A stretch of 64,000 bases of DNA, taken from assembly GCF_002118315.1 (NCBI RefSeq), contig NZ_MTSZ01000007.1, forward strand, positions 124,001 to 188,000, in the 5' to 3' direction. The stretch comes from Kiloniella majae (lineage in GTDB: Bacteria; Pseudomonadota; Alphaproteobacteria; Kiloniellales; Kiloniellaceae). This document shows positions 9,501-16,332 of this stretch, one piece after another. The position numbers were made by a program, and so were the translations under genes. Positions within the stretch are counted from its first letter, which is position 1; each line of letters opens with the position of its first letter. The notes below the pieces were generated by a model, which was not told the origin of the DNA, ran no database searches, and saw only the letters and a list, made by a program, of their open reading frames with translations.

Positions 9501-9710
9501 AATAATGCTTCTACGGCAATTGCGCTGAAAGATTACCTGTCTCTCTCGGAAGAGAGTGGGGATACCGTCCTGACAATAGATCATGATGGTGTTGGCGGCA
9601 GTGATGTTACCACGACAATCCGTTTGGATAATGTCAATCTCTTGAATGGCGGGTCGTCCGATGATGCAATCAAGACGTTGCTGGACGATCAGAATTTGAT
9701 TGTTGAATAG
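3519..9710 (+). CDS. Giant LapA-type RTX adhesin with an integrin-beta-like A domain
   Basis: A 2063-residue, very acidic, Gly/Asp-rich surface protein with no cysteine noticed. Domains in order: N-terminal retention-module-like region (1-128); candidate LapG cleavage motif TAAG at 129-132 followed by a glycine-rich linker; beta domains to about 330; an A domain at 345-556 with metal-site residues D352, S354, S356, D434, E437 and D468; cadherin-like domain (570-680); T1SS-143-like domain (700-895); two copies of a DUF4114-like plus T1SS-143-like module (from 899 and 1366); another beta domain (1690-1800); RTX repeats of GGxGxD type (about 1921-1950); and a C-terminal type I secretion region. 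It is probably exported by a type I system and held in the outer membrane to mediate attachment. No secretion or LapD/LapG genes are in the window. Confidence 0.9.
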   Translation: MAVELVQRTGGDLSGDEGRDVLVGQGAEIQEITAPESGATKNISLGKGQTATLNFDATTATPLIEGNDFVLTFDTNGDGSADSRIVFQNLVEESQGADAPVLVIGGVELSAGLLIGQAQALGEGETLETAAGADAGPTGGGGSQYNDNLGDVIDGLSALGTLGETELEFGLFANGDDITDPAEGTFDVSFITTGTAVGELKGGIEARDYEGGFEDWGPNQHIGNEGPAPMQVEFNFTPADNETLDSIVIEALPENAVLYIGGSDAANIYSGPFPVTITPGDFDQVFIKPDTNSDVDLTLNVTANISDPDSGESASIPVEVVAVIDAVADKPIFGNEGGLGGDGLVDLYLLQDLSGSFSDDVPNVQQAVADLIGKIKNGDFSADVHLGAGSFIDKAIDRLGSHGDYVYKNAQDVSADLDAVKAAVDAFTLGSGGDGPEAQIEALFNLAKNAADLGFREGATKYVVLTTDADFHKAGDALRLGKNDGDGDLTNDLDEDYPELAQLKAALEASGVVPVFMVTSDVKDTYKDLIDFLGRGKVLDLSSDSSNLLANLLKGISGPSDNGDNIFDEQAIVDVPVDVTFTDNDGSETHTIILSNIPSDWIPELGDLQYTVSGLGGKAPGTVGLNTTYSITIDVTSLGENVDLNFEFNPQDWSSSRWSDGEPQSGGDAVIKIKAIAEETNTTDEELTTDNNRSESETTHTVKVIEDTPTVEEVSFSYDETDGVDVGTGDQASLSATIAAALVNSSIGEHVAVIGQAQGDVAFDFKTDGSGTPTDAVDVDPETLEFEDYNGAPSGLYTGGDDAPVAITLHTDDVNPNIVWGLDPSGNAVFAVHLGQPGTASSGSVKMTFVQYGQINHDVDGSSSSDHNDVQQLVLKYRAVDDEGDASPYAEAKIDLKDDGPSITGSTSSLDEGKFVQGEYDLVNATDPVTITVTSADVSRAGFHNSIGFYVADASGNLIGGQIIVADGHSSQFAVGSDVSVNFNKADYPDGATFGFFIVPNGGNKNGHLGGDYSDGADVTFVDVNGKLVPHINGVPVKSSGEPAYYSNPTLNGDGTAHVYDNEHGGNYNWEDLRFPYADADYSDLNVQIKVDGAKNADAPVGGAVSGKLSFDVGTDVVGHKFEITGPSDLISDGETVTAGTPIVSGSLLIVEGKTADGDLVYKLTFDTKSGKYVYSQYRALDHNDPNDEVLPVKFGVKLTDGDGDTATADIVVNIKDSLPVVEEQVNTSVDEGSLPGATAIAKGEIDVDFGTDGGEFTAITLDAVTDSNGDPINLADLSSGGNPVTVWLTENGDDLVLVGYADGKAVFDVYLNKETGDYAYRQFGALDHKGAKLDAALKLVFEYEVTDGDGDTDKGQLIVEVADSGPVIENATTDLDEDNFVQGVYDLDNAEDTVTINIESAETSYAGHHSSIGFFVADVNGNPIGGQIILADAHSNTFNVGDDVSAIINKADYPDGVTFGFFTVPDGVDHNGAYFKDGASVTFKNVNGKWTAFIGNDEVKGAGEPAYFSDPRLNSDGTAHVYDNDHDGNYNWEDLRFPYSDADYGDLNLKIDVDGANAGNGPVGGAVTGQMTFDIGADVDGHKFEIEGPSTLKANGVDVVAADPIVSRPYITIEGRELVNGQPTGDLVYKLVFNTTSGKYVYSQYKALNHNDPNGDTLPVTFEVKLIDGDGDTATADIKINVKDSAPEAVDDVDSVTEDNGLVATGNVVTGYDEASGDSNSTDGNADKLGADGFRSIVWANADNMVVQGLYGTLTVKADGSYSYELDNTKAVVNDLNDGDLLKETFTYTVEDRDGDKSAAELVIDIHGKTDVDPVPGPVGMHVVGGSWDGDFVPANIGKDGNVHGGDVSTLHTYDYSSHGMSSYSINNTRVKGDVVSSQGGDTIKLSGDATIEGSIYAHSGDDTIELTNGNTSGQVLGLIDGGEGDDIIIGGIYEDRMSGGAGDDTLTGGDAADVFVFKADSVGGNDTITDFDASEGDVIDLSALLSGFTVGNNNASTAIALKDYLSLSEESGDTVLTIDHDGVGGSDVTTTIRLDNVNLLNGGSSDDAIKTLLDDQNLIVE
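3903..3914 (+). other. Candidate LapG protease site (TAAG) in the adhesin
   Basis: Codons for T129-A130-A131-G132 sit between the folded N-terminal module and a glycine-rich linker. This is the place and the di-alanine motif known for periplasmic LapG cleavage in LapA-family adhesins. Function is inferred. Confidence 0.55.
4551..5186 (+). other. Integrin-beta-like von Willebrand A domain (within the adhesin)
   Basis: Residues 345-556. The strand VDLYLLQDLSGSFSDD contains a MIDAS motif DxSxS, a GDGPE segment and TTDADFH. All align in order with the integrin beta I-domain landmarks (DLSxS, DxPE, TDAGFH) as known from animal integrins. Downstream YKDL and SSDSSNLL also fit. Confidence 0.75.
6214..8574 (+). 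repeat. Two-copy internal repeat (DUF4114-like + T1SS-143-like module) in the adhesin gene
   Basis: A module starting at 6214 (residue 899) recurs at 7614 (residue 1366). Both copies share segments such as NWEDLRFPY and KADYPDG, and a nearly identical DNA stretch occurs at about 6720-6751 and 8108-8140. The tandem spacing is about 1.4 kb. Confidence 0.8.
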
Positions 9711-9757
9711 GGAATAGAGAGCGTTCAAGTGTAACGTTCGATTGTTATCCTGAACTA

Positions 9758-9792
9758 AAAAAGGCTCTGAACAGATAGTTCAGAGCCTTTTT
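9758..9792. terminator. Bidirectional terminator between the adhesin gene and the PAS gene
   Basis: AAAAAGGCTCTGAAC (9758-9772) pairs perfectly with GTTCAGAGCCTTTTT (9778-9792) around a 5-nt loop. Having A and T tracts, it can serve the plus-strand adhesin gene and the minus-strand PAS gene. Confidence 0.9.
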
Positions 9793-9820
9793 GTTTTGCG
9801 ATCATTCTAGCAAATGGTTT

Positions 9821-10366
9821 TTAGTGCATTAAAGCAGAAAATAGAGGCGTGTTACCCCACTGTTGATAGGGCCAAATCTCTGGCTCTCTCGTGAGGTGGT
9901 CCTGATTTGGAACCAACGCTTTGTCAAAAATTTGCTCACGACAGCAAAGCAGCATATCAACCTTTTCCCCATCACTAGAAAGTGGCCAGATACAGCACAC
10001 AAAGGGTTGTTCTTTTTCGCCGTACTTAAAGAAACTGGGATAAGCCAAGGGCTCTTTAGTATCGAGCACCTTTTTATAGGCAAGACGCATTTTGTATAGG
10101 GAATCTTGTTCTGGAAAATCATCCAGATTGCGATTGATGAAAGAACTGCCAATGCGTTCTTGAATATTACTACCGAGTAAACGAACTCTGTAGATTGGAT
10201 TGTGCGTATTCTCGTCTCGCTCAACGTCAATTAGAGAGACATTACCAAGAGCATAGTGAAAATCGAGAGGATCAAGATCCTTTCGGGCAGGAAAGAGCCG
10301 ATGCTCTTTTTTCTCACTCCAATAGCTGTGGAGTTTTTTCAAGGTCGTTATCAACACTGGATCCAA
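9821..10366 (-). CDS. PAS_5-type PAS domain protein
   Basis: A 181-aa soluble protein. The arrangement LFPARKDLDPLDF near residue 24, then ALGNVSLIDV, YRVRLLGSNI and a DDFPEQD segment, is the pattern of the PAS_5 (PF07310) proteins common in Alphaproteobacteria. These single-domain proteins carry no output domain and their role is largely unknown. The likely start is a TTG at 10366, because no ATG or convincing ribosome binding site is visible nearby, so the N-terminus is uncertain. It stands alone between the adhesin terminator and a gap with a GGCTCG/CGAGCC hairpin (10374-10394). It may belong to motility or attachment signalling, but that is a guess from position only. Confidence 0.75.
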   Translation of the reverse strand: MDPVLITTLKKLHSYWSEKKEHRLFPARKDLDPLDFHYALGNVSLIDVERDENTHNPIYRVRLLGSNIQERIGSSFINRNLDDFPEQDSLYKMRLAYKKVLDTKEPLAYPSFFKYGEKEQPFVCCIWPLSSDGEKVDMLLCCREQIFDKALVPNQDHLTREPEIWPYQQWGNTPLFSALMH

Positions 10367-10557
10367 TTTTATGGGCTCGATTGCCTAGCGAGCCTTATGC
10401 CTATTCATTTTTATATTCAATTAGGTCTTATATTCAATTGGATGCCAGTATTTATATGATTTAGAGCAAAACGGAAGCACAAACTTCCTGATCACATCTT
10501 TTTGATGCGTTTAAAATTCTTCAATAGAAAGCCCGAATAGTGATCTTTGCAAAGTTT

Positions 10558-11403
10558 CTATGCGGAAATGGCGGTTTGTTTTTGTATGCCGAGGCCGTCA
10601 ATCCCAAGTTCCATTGTCATGCCTGGTTTGAGGAAAAGCGGATCTGGTTTTATCCCCATACCTACACCAGATGGCGTTCCTGTCAAAATAACATCGCCGG
10701 GTAAAAGCGTCATCAAATGACTAAGATGAGCAATTGTTTCCGGGATACGATGGACAAGGTTGCTTGTTGAGCTATTTTGATAACGAGTGCCATCAACTTC
10801 CAACCAAATCGGGAGTTGGTGTGGATCATCAATTTCATCAGGAGTGACCAACCATGGACCAAGGGGGCAAAAGGTGTCATGGCTTTTACCCTTTACCCAT
10901 TGTCCGGATCGATGCATTTGGAAATCGCGCTCTGACACATCGTTCGCCAGACAGTACCCTGCGATATGATTCATCGCCTGATCAACTTCGATGTATTTTG
11001 CTTTTTTGCCGATGATGACACCAAGTTCGACTTCCCAGTCCGTCTTTTCTGCGCCCCTCGGTATTTCAACATTGTCATAGGGACCGGAAATTGAGGACGT
11101 CGCTTTCATGAAAATGCGTGGTTCCGGCGTTGGTTTCGCGCCGACTTCCTTGGCATGGTCATGATAGTTCAGGCCAATGCAAATGACTTTGCCCACGTTG
11201 GCAACACAAGGGCCTATTCTTGGCGTGCCCTCTACCAAGGGCAGGGAGTTGCTATCCAGTTTTTGTATTTTTGAAAGGGTTTGAGAGCTCAGGTTTCTAC
11301 CATCTAGATCATCAATGATCCCGGAAAGATCACGGATTTTTCCCTGCTGGTCCAATAATCCGGGTTTTTCCTGATCAACGGAGCCGTAACGCAGTAATTT
11401 CAT
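10558..11403 (-). CDS. Fumarylacetoacetate hydrolase family protein
   Basis: A 281-aa enzyme of the FAH superfamily: an N-terminal domain of about 70 residues, then the catalytic fold beginning VICIGLNYHDHAKEVG. Metal-binding acidic residues lie in DWEVELGVIIG and the C-terminal signature is GDVILTGTPSGVGMG. Family members hydrolyse or isomerise 2-oxo acids such as ureidoglycolate, 2,4-diketo-3-deoxy-fuconate or 2-hydroxyhepta-2,4-diene-1,7-dioate; the substrate cannot be fixed from sequence. It lies downstream of gbcAB on the same strand but is separated by about 195 nt and a large hairpin (11551-11590), so it is probably transcribed independently. Confidence 0.85.
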   Translation of the reverse strand: MKLLRYGSVDQEKPGLLDQQGKIRDLSGIIDDLDGRNLSSQTLSKIQKLDSNSLPLVEGTPRIGPCVANVGKVICIGLNYHDHAKEVGAKPTPEPRIFMKATSSISGPYDNVEIPRGAEKTDWEVELGVIIGKKAKYIEVDQAMNHIAGYCLANDVSERDFQMHRSGQWVKGKSHDTFCPLGPWLVTPDEIDDPHQLPIWLEVDGTRYQNSSTSNLVHRIPETIAHLSHLMTLLPGDVILTGTPSGVGMGIKPDPLFLKPGMTMELGIDGLGIQKQTAISA

Positions 11404-11550
11404 GGTCTCAATTCCCTGTTTTATGCCTTTACGAGTACAATAGCGTCAGAAAATTGAAGAGACGATAGAAAATTCTCAAAGGGATAGGAAAACACCTGTG
11501 ACTGTCGGTCACGAAAGAGGCCTGGATATTTGCACGAGGGCATTTGCTGT

Positions 11551-11590
11551 TGTAACAGAGGTGACCTCACCCGAGGCCATCTCTGTTACA
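11551..11590. terminator. Long hairpin just after gbcB (terminator-like, no T tract)
   Basis: TGTAACAGAG (11551-11560) pairs perfectly with CTCTGTTACA (11581-11590). The inner strands CCTC (11565-11568) and GAGG (11573-11576) extend the stem to about 17 pairs with one mismatch. It begins 9 nt beyond the gbcB stop on the minus strand. Without a T tract it may protect the mRNA 3' end or act with Rho. Confidence 0.55.
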
Positions 11591-11599
11591 AACGAGAGC

Positions 11600-12697
11600 T
11601 TAGAAGTCGATAACAACGTCCCCTAGCGGGTTGGAACAACAGGCAAGAACATAGCCGTCATCAATCTGTTCCTGGGTAATTCCGCCGTTGTGAACCATGT
11701 GAACTTCGCCGGAGACCTTCTTAACCTTACAGGTTCCGCAAACACCAAACTGACAGGCACTCGGAATATGAAGGCCGGTTTTCTTGGCCGCGCTCAGGAT
11801 GGTATCGGACTCTTGAACCCGCGTATCTTTTTTGGACTTTATGAAGCTAACGGATGATTTTGCATCATCGTCAATGATAACGTCATCATGATCAGGACGG
11901 TCTTCTTCTTCGATGATCGGCGCATCAAAACTTTCTTCATGGTATTGGTCCATGTTGAAGCCTGCTGCATTGAGAATATCACGAACGGCCTGCATAAAAG
12001 GAGCTGGTCCGCAGCAAAAAATCTCCCGCTCCTGATAATCCGGAGAAATCAGCTCTAGCATCAATTGATTGAGGCGTCCTGTATATCCGGTCCAGGCACC
12101 GTAGGGATCAGGCTCTTCACAAGCATAGGCGACTTTGATGTCGCTGACGCGTGCGCTCATACTTTCCAGCTCACGACGTGCAATGATATCCGAAGGCGTT
12201 CGAGCACAGTGAATGAAATGCACGTCTGTATGGGTGCCCTGATCAAAAAGCCAACGTGTCATGGATAGCGTTGGGGTAATGCCAGCACCGCCGGAAATAA
12301 ACAGATATCTATCAGCTAAATGGTTATGCAAAGTAAAGAGACCAGCTGGGCCATGGGCTTTGATCTTATCGCCTTCCTTCAGGTTCTCATGCAGCCAGCG
12401 AGATGCAAAACCGTCTTTGTTTGCTTTGACCGTAATGGAAATTGACAAGGGACGTGATGGGCTGGAAGACAGGGTGTAAGTGCGGAGAACGGGTTTGCCA
12501 TCAATTTCAAGTTCAATGGTGATGAACTGCCCGGGCAGGTAACGAAACCAACTGTTATCCGTGGTTTGAAAGCAAAAAGTTTTAACATCATGTGTGTCCT
12601 GAAGAATCATCACGCACTCTAGCATTTGAGAGTGGCTATCCCACGGCGTTGTTGTGTTTAAATCTCTGATAGCCTGCTTAACAGCCATGTCAGCCAT
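11600..12697 (-). CDS. gbcB: Glycine betaine demethylase reductase subunit GbcB
   Basis: The 365-aa iron-sulfur flavoprotein passes electrons from NAD(P)H to the Rieske oxygenase GbcA. Order: FAD domain with RTYTLSSSPS, NAD domain with SGGAGITPTLSM and FCCGPAPFM, and a C-terminal plant-type [2Fe-2S] domain with CQFGVCGTC and a later cysteine pair (CCSNPLGD). The C-terminal ferredoxin arrangement, length and the string HNGGITQEQ match Pseudomonas GbcB as I know it. It lies 97 nt behind gbcA on the same strand, with an intercistronic hairpin, and ends at a long hairpin. It should be co-transcribed with gbcA from the cobalamin-riboswitch leader. Confidence 0.88.
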   Translation of the reverse strand: MADMAVKQAIRDLNTTTPWDSHSQMLECVMILQDTHDVKTFCFQTTDNSWFRYLPGQFITIELEIDGKPVLRTYTLSSSPSRPLSISITVKANKDGFASRWLHENLKEGDKIKAHGPAGLFTLHNHLADRYLFISGGAGITPTLSMTRWLFDQGTHTDVHFIHCARTPSDIIARRELESMSARVSDIKVAYACEEPDPYGAWTGYTGRLNQLMLELISPDYQEREIFCCGPAPFMQAVRDILNAAGFNMDQYHEESFDAPIIEEEDRPDHDDVIIDDDAKSSVSFIKSKKDTRVQESDTILSAAKKTGLHIPSACQFGVCGTCKVKKVSGEVHMVHNGGITQEQIDDGYVLACCSNPLGDVVIDF

Positions 12698-12744
12698 TTT
12701 AGATTCCCCAATTATAGTTGCCCTTATGGACTTTATTGATTCTA

Positions 12745-12767
12745 GAGGGCGCAGTCCTTGCGCCCTC
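12745..12767. other. Intercistronic hairpin between gbcA and gbcB
   Basis: GAGGGCGCA (12745-12753) pairs with TGCGCCCTC (12759-12767) around a 5-nt loop. There is no T tract. It could set the gbcA:gbcB ratio by protecting or attenuating the transcript. Confidence 0.55.
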
Positions 12768-12794
12768 GTACCGATACAGTTTTAGATATTGTGT

Positions 12795-14045
12795 TTATTC
12801 GCTGGCAGCGAGTTGGAGTTTGGCAGGATCAAACAACTTGCCGAGCATGTGCGCGCTATACCAGTTGATGAAGTTGATAACCCCAAACTCGGCACCTTCA
12901 GCATAGGGACCGGGTTGGTAAGCTTTGGAATTGATGCCGAGTTGATTGTTTTCGGCCAATTCTCTGTCCTGATGGTTGGTCGCATTCCAGACTTTGACCA
13001 TTTTCTCCAGATCGTAATCCACACCTTCTTCGGCATCTTCGTGGACAATCCATTTGGTGGTTACCAATGTTTCTTGTGGCCCAACAGGCATCACGCGGAA
13101 GACAATGGAATGATCACCCATGAAGTGGTTCCAGGTATTTGGCAAGTGCAGCAGGCGCATCGAGCCCATATCCGGATCGGTTAAATCCCCCATGAGCTTC
13201 TGACAGGCGACTGAACCATCCATGGTCATGGAGTGAATGCCCTCTGCCAATGGCATACGGACAGCACGGTATTCCAGATTGTGCGGGGTGCTTTCATGAG
13301 CGATGCCCAAAGCATCCCAGTCACTGGATTTTTTGGCGACCAGTGCCTTGAATTCAGGGGTTGCGCGGGGATCGTCGGTATTGTCAAATTCGAGAAGTGA
13401 ATTCAGAAGTTCCGGGTGTGAGCCATTGCAATGATAACATTCGCGATTGTTCTCGATTACCAGCTTCCAGTTTGCTTTTTCGCTGATGGTGATTTCGCGG
13501 GCGACTTTGGCTTTGTCCAGCGCGTGCGGCTTCAAAAATGGTTCCACAGCTTCTTTAAAATGATCAAATGCGGGGGGATTTTCGTCAAGGCAGACAAAGA
13601 TCATGCCGCCTGCAATGCCGATATTGGCTTTCCGTAAGGGGAAATCTGCGGGGTTAAAGCCTTCGCCCATGTTCCCGGCAAATAGTAAATTACCGTCAAG
13701 ATTATATGTCCATTGATGATAGGGGCAAACCAGTTTTGCGGTGTGGCCTTTTTCTTCCAGACAGACTTTGGATCCACGGTGGCGACAGGTGTTATAGATC
13801 GCATGGATTTCGCTGTTATCGTCTCTGACAATAACCAGAGGATTGTCACCGATTGATAGGGTAAAGAAGTTTCCGGGTTTGGGGATGTCGCAAACCAGAC
13901 CAGCAAAAATCCATGACTTACCGAATACGTGTTCCATATCAAGTTTGAAAAAATCCGGATCGTTATAGAACTCTCGCGGTAGGCTATAGTTCTGTTTTTT
14001 ACTGCGAAGCAGATCAAACATCATGTCGTGGGCTGATACAGTCAT
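12795..14045 (-). CDS. gbcA: Glycine betaine monooxygenase oxygenase subunit GbcA (Rieske type)
   Basis: GbcA-type enzymes use O2 to remove one methyl group from glycine betaine, giving dimethylglycine and formaldehyde. The Rieske [2Fe-2S] ligands are Cys87, His89, Cys107 and His110 (CRHRGSKVC and CPYHQW). The mononuclear iron site is in ENNRECYHCNGSHPELL with His205 and His210, and the C-terminal QPGPYAEGAEFGVINF matches the GbcA group closely. The length, 416 aa, is usual. An AGGA ribosome binding site lies 7 nt before the ATG at 14045. The leader carries a cobalamin riboswitch. Close relatives act on stachydrine or carnitine, so betaine is the best but not the only possible substrate. Confidence 0.88.
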   Translation of the reverse strand: MTVSAHDMMFDLLRSKKQNYSLPREFYNDPDFFKLDMEHVFGKSWIFAGLVCDIPKPGNFFTLSIGDNPLVIVRDDNSEIHAIYNTCRHRGSKVCLEEKGHTAKLVCPYHQWTYNLDGNLLFAGNMGEGFNPADFPLRKANIGIAGGMIFVCLDENPPAFDHFKEAVEPFLKPHALDKAKVAREITISEKANWKLVIENNRECYHCNGSHPELLNSLLEFDNTDDPRATPEFKALVAKKSSDWDALGIAHESTPHNLEYRAVRMPLAEGIHSMTMDGSVACQKLMGDLTDPDMGSMRLLHLPNTWNHFMGDHSIVFRVMPVGPQETLVTTKWIVHEDAEEGVDYDLEKMVKVWNATNHQDRELAENNQLGINSKAYQPGPYAEGAEFGVINFINWYSAHMLGKLFDPAKLQLAASE

Positions 14046-14076
14046 CTCTCGGTCCTATCCAGCAACAAGCGCACCA

Positions 14077-14095
14077 CTCAAATATCATTTTTGAG
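14077..14095 (-). other. Small hairpin before the gbcA ribosome binding site
   Basis: CTCAAA (14077-14082) pairs with TTTGAG (14090-14095) in the leader between the riboswitch and the gbcA Shine-Dalgarno. It might be part of the expression platform. Confidence 0.3.
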
Positions 14096-14204
14096 CAGTA
14101 AATTCTGACGAGCGACGGGGAAGGGAACAGCGTTGTCTCTGGCACGCTTTTATGCTGCTTAGAGATCAACAGGTCGTTCCAATCGCCCACCGCGACTTCT
14201 AGAC

Positions 14205-14420
14205 TTGCCTCAGGCTGGTTTCCGGGCTCGAGAGGGCCATACTTTATGGCGGAGATCACATCCTTCCCAGAGTTTGATCCAGTGGATATCCTGTGGTCTC
14301 TATTCCTCTCCTACCGTTGCGGGGGCAGCGTCGGATTTGCGCTGTGGGACGTAAAGTTGCGCGGACCGACTTCCCAATTATTTTCATGAAATCAAGATTT
14401 TAATCTCATGAAACACCTGG
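14205..14420 (-). promoter_or_regulatory. Cobalamin riboswitch in the gbcA leader
   Basis: On the minus strand the RNA reads, in order, GGGAAGTCGGT, then CCGACGCTGCCCCCGCAACG followed by GTA (the adenosylcobalamin aptamer core, plus coordinates about 14312-14337), then CCACTGG and CTGGGAAGGATGTG, and finally CCCGGAAACCAGCCTGAGG. These are the conserved blocks of the class I cobalamin riboswitch in the right order and spacing. It ends about 160 nt before gbcA. No clear T-tract terminator is visible in that gap, so the mode of control is unresolved. Repression by cobalamin is the expected direction. Confidence 0.88.
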
Positions 14421-14597
14421 AGGAGTTGTCATTTTTAAATTCATTACTAAAGCTGATTTTATGAAACCATGTCTCGTGGTCGCCTTGAAAAACGACAGGC
14501 AGATCGACGTTTGCGACACTGTAATTTATGCTTGTCGAAATAGGTCGTTGCTATGGTAAAAGGTGTCGTGAATGTTTGAAAACAATGGAATTTTTTT

Positions 14598-15266
14598 ATG
14601 AATTCTCGCCATGTTTCTATTACGGATGAGTTGCAGGAGTATCTCATAAGCTTTGGGGGGCGCGAAGATGCGTTACTCGCCCGCTTGAGAGCTGAAACAT
14701 TGCAAATGAGATTCGGCCATATGCAGGTGTGTCCGGAACAAGGGCAGTTCCTGTTCTTTCTTGTGAGGATGTTAAAAGCCCGATCTGTTTTGGAAATTGG
14801 TGTTTTCACCGGCTACAGCAGTTTGTGCATGGCCAAGGCATTACCCGATGATGGTGTATTGCTTGGGCTGGATAATCAAAAGAAGTTCACTGACATTGCC
14901 GAGGCTTTTTGGCTCGAAGCCGGTGTCGAAGACAAGATTGAACTCCGTTTGTGTGATGCTTTGGCAGAAGTTGCGAGACTGCAGGATAAAGGGCTTGAAT
15001 TCGATTTGATTTTTCTTGATGCGGATAAAGAGCGATATCCTGAATATTACGAGGCTTGTCTCAAGATTTTGAAGCCGGATGGCTTGCTGGTGATTGATAA
15101 TGTGCTTTGGTATGGAAACGTCGCCAAGACTGCTGTGAAAGAGCCGATTACAGACGCTATTCGCCAGTTGAATGAAATTGTTGTCAAAGACGAACGGGTA
15201 GAAATGGTGACACTTCCCTTTTCGGATGGCATGACACTTGTGCGTAAAAAAGACACCAAGCGCTGA
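14598..15266 (+). CDS. Class I SAM-dependent O-methyltransferase (CCoAOMT-like)
   Basis: A 222-aa cytosolic methyltransferase of the caffeoyl-CoA/catechol O-methyltransferase type. SAM motif I is VLEIGVFTGYSS at about residues 68-79; the metal-binding segment FDLIFLDADKERYPEYYE and LLVIDNVLWYGNV follow at the expected positions. Family members methylate hydroxyls of small aromatic or CoA-bound substrates with a divalent metal; the substrate here is unknown. It is the only plus-strand gene in a run of minus-strand catabolic genes and is divergent from gbcA across about 550 nt that hold the cobalamin riboswitch on the other strand. Confidence 0.85.
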   Translation: MNSRHVSITDELQEYLISFGGREDALLARLRAETLQMRFGHMQVCPEQGQFLFFLVRMLKARSVLEIGVFTGYSSLCMAKALPDDGVLLGLDNQKKFTDIAEAFWLEAGVEDKIELRLCDALAEVARLQDKGLEFDLIFLDADKERYPEYYEACLKILKPDGLLVIDNVLWYGNVAKTAVKEPITDAIRQLNEIVVKDERVEMVTLPFSDGMTLVRKKDTKR

Positions 15267-15308
15267 GAAAAAACGTCAGGCTATATGCAGAAATCAGGAG
15301 TGGACGTT

Positions 15309-16304
15309 TTATGCGGATAGGTTTCTAAGGGCCTGCACAATTCTGGCAAAGGCCTTGGCAGCCCTTGGGCTACTGTGGCGGGCCCGCAGCCAACCATGCA
15401 TCAGGCCCGGTTCGACAAGGGATTTTACCTGAACGCCAGTGGCTTTTAACTTGTCTGCATAATCAGGGCCATCGTCGGCCAAGGGGTCAAGCTCTGCTGC
15501 ACTGATGAAGGCAGTTGGAAGTTTTGAAAAGTCGCCAGCTTGTGCCGGGAAAATTTTGAAATCCTGTTTATCTTCTTCGGTGGCTTTGTGCCCGAGATAA
15601 TAGTCAATGAAGTTATCCAAGTCGGGCGTACTGAACAGCGGTGCTTGTGCCTGTGTGGTGCGTGAAGGAAGATTTTCGCTTGTCAGAGCTGGATATATCA
15701 GCAGCTGACCTTTGAGAGACGGTGCATTAAAACCGAGGAGGTTTATGTCCCTTGCGATAAGTGCAACGCTTGCAGCCAGCGATGCACCAGCTGAATCACC
15801 GCCGATGATTAAGCGGTCACTATCTGCTCCGAAGATTTCCGGGCTTTCTGTTATGGCCTGATAGACGGCCCAGCAATCATCTAAAGCGGCTGGATAAACA
15901 TGCTCAGGGGCCAGACGGTAATCGACGGCGATAACCTGTACCCTAGCCTGGTTGGCAAGATCAGCCGTAATGGCATCGTGACTATCCAGATCGCCAAGAA
16001 CCCAACCACCCCCATGAAAATATAAGAGAGTTGGATGTTTTTTAGCCGCATTTGGGGCCGTCTCACCAATCGTTTTGGCGGGTATTGTTTCGGTGGGGCG
16101 ATAAACCCGGATAGGAATGTCGCCTTCCGGGCCCTCGACTGCGCCTTCGAGAACCTTAAGGCCCTCAGGGTGAGGGGTATTGTAGTGCTGACACATCAGA
16201 TTGTAACTGGCCCTGATATCTTTCAGGTCACTTGTTCCTGGTGTGGAAAAGCTTTCTGATACAGAGACAAATTCCTGAAGTTCTTTATCCAACCCCTCAC
16301 CCAT
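15309..16304 (-). CDS. Alpha/beta hydrolase of the hormone-sensitive-lipase (acetyl hydrolase) group
   Basis: A 331-aa esterase/lipase. It has the oxyanion motif HGGGWVLGDLDSHD, the nucleophile elbow GDSAGAS, the acid residue in AELDPLADDGPDYADKL, and a terminal His in MHGWLRA, which together make the HSL/GDXG family catalytic set. Members hydrolyse short-chain esters. AAGGTG lies about 5 nt before the ATG. It sits between the O-methyltransferase (convergent) and a small lipoprotein gene upstream on the same strand; no pathway link can be read from the context. Confidence 0.85.
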   Translation of the reverse strand: MGEGLDKELQEFVSVSESFSTPGTSDLKDIRASYNLMCQHYNTPHPEGLKVLEGAVEGPEGDIPIRVYRPTETIPAKTIGETAPNAAKKHPTLLYFHGGGWVLGDLDSHDAITADLANQARVQVIAVDYRLAPEHVYPAALDDCWAVYQAITESPEIFGADSDRLIIGGDSAGASLAASVALIARDINLLGFNAPSLKGQLLIYPALTSENLPSRTTQAQAPLFSTPDLDNFIDYYLGHKATEEDKQDFKIFPAQAGDFSKLPTAFISAAELDPLADDGPDYADKLKATGVQVKSLVEPGLMHGWLRARHSSPRAAKAFARIVQALRNLSA

Positions 16305-16332
16305 AGGCGCACCTTTGTAGAATTAATGTGTA

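Noticed and set aside
14014-14259. 81-aa minus-strand frame in the gbcA leader
   Set aside because: It lies inside the cobalamin riboswitch and overlaps the gbcA start in another frame; no domain and no ribosome binding site support it.
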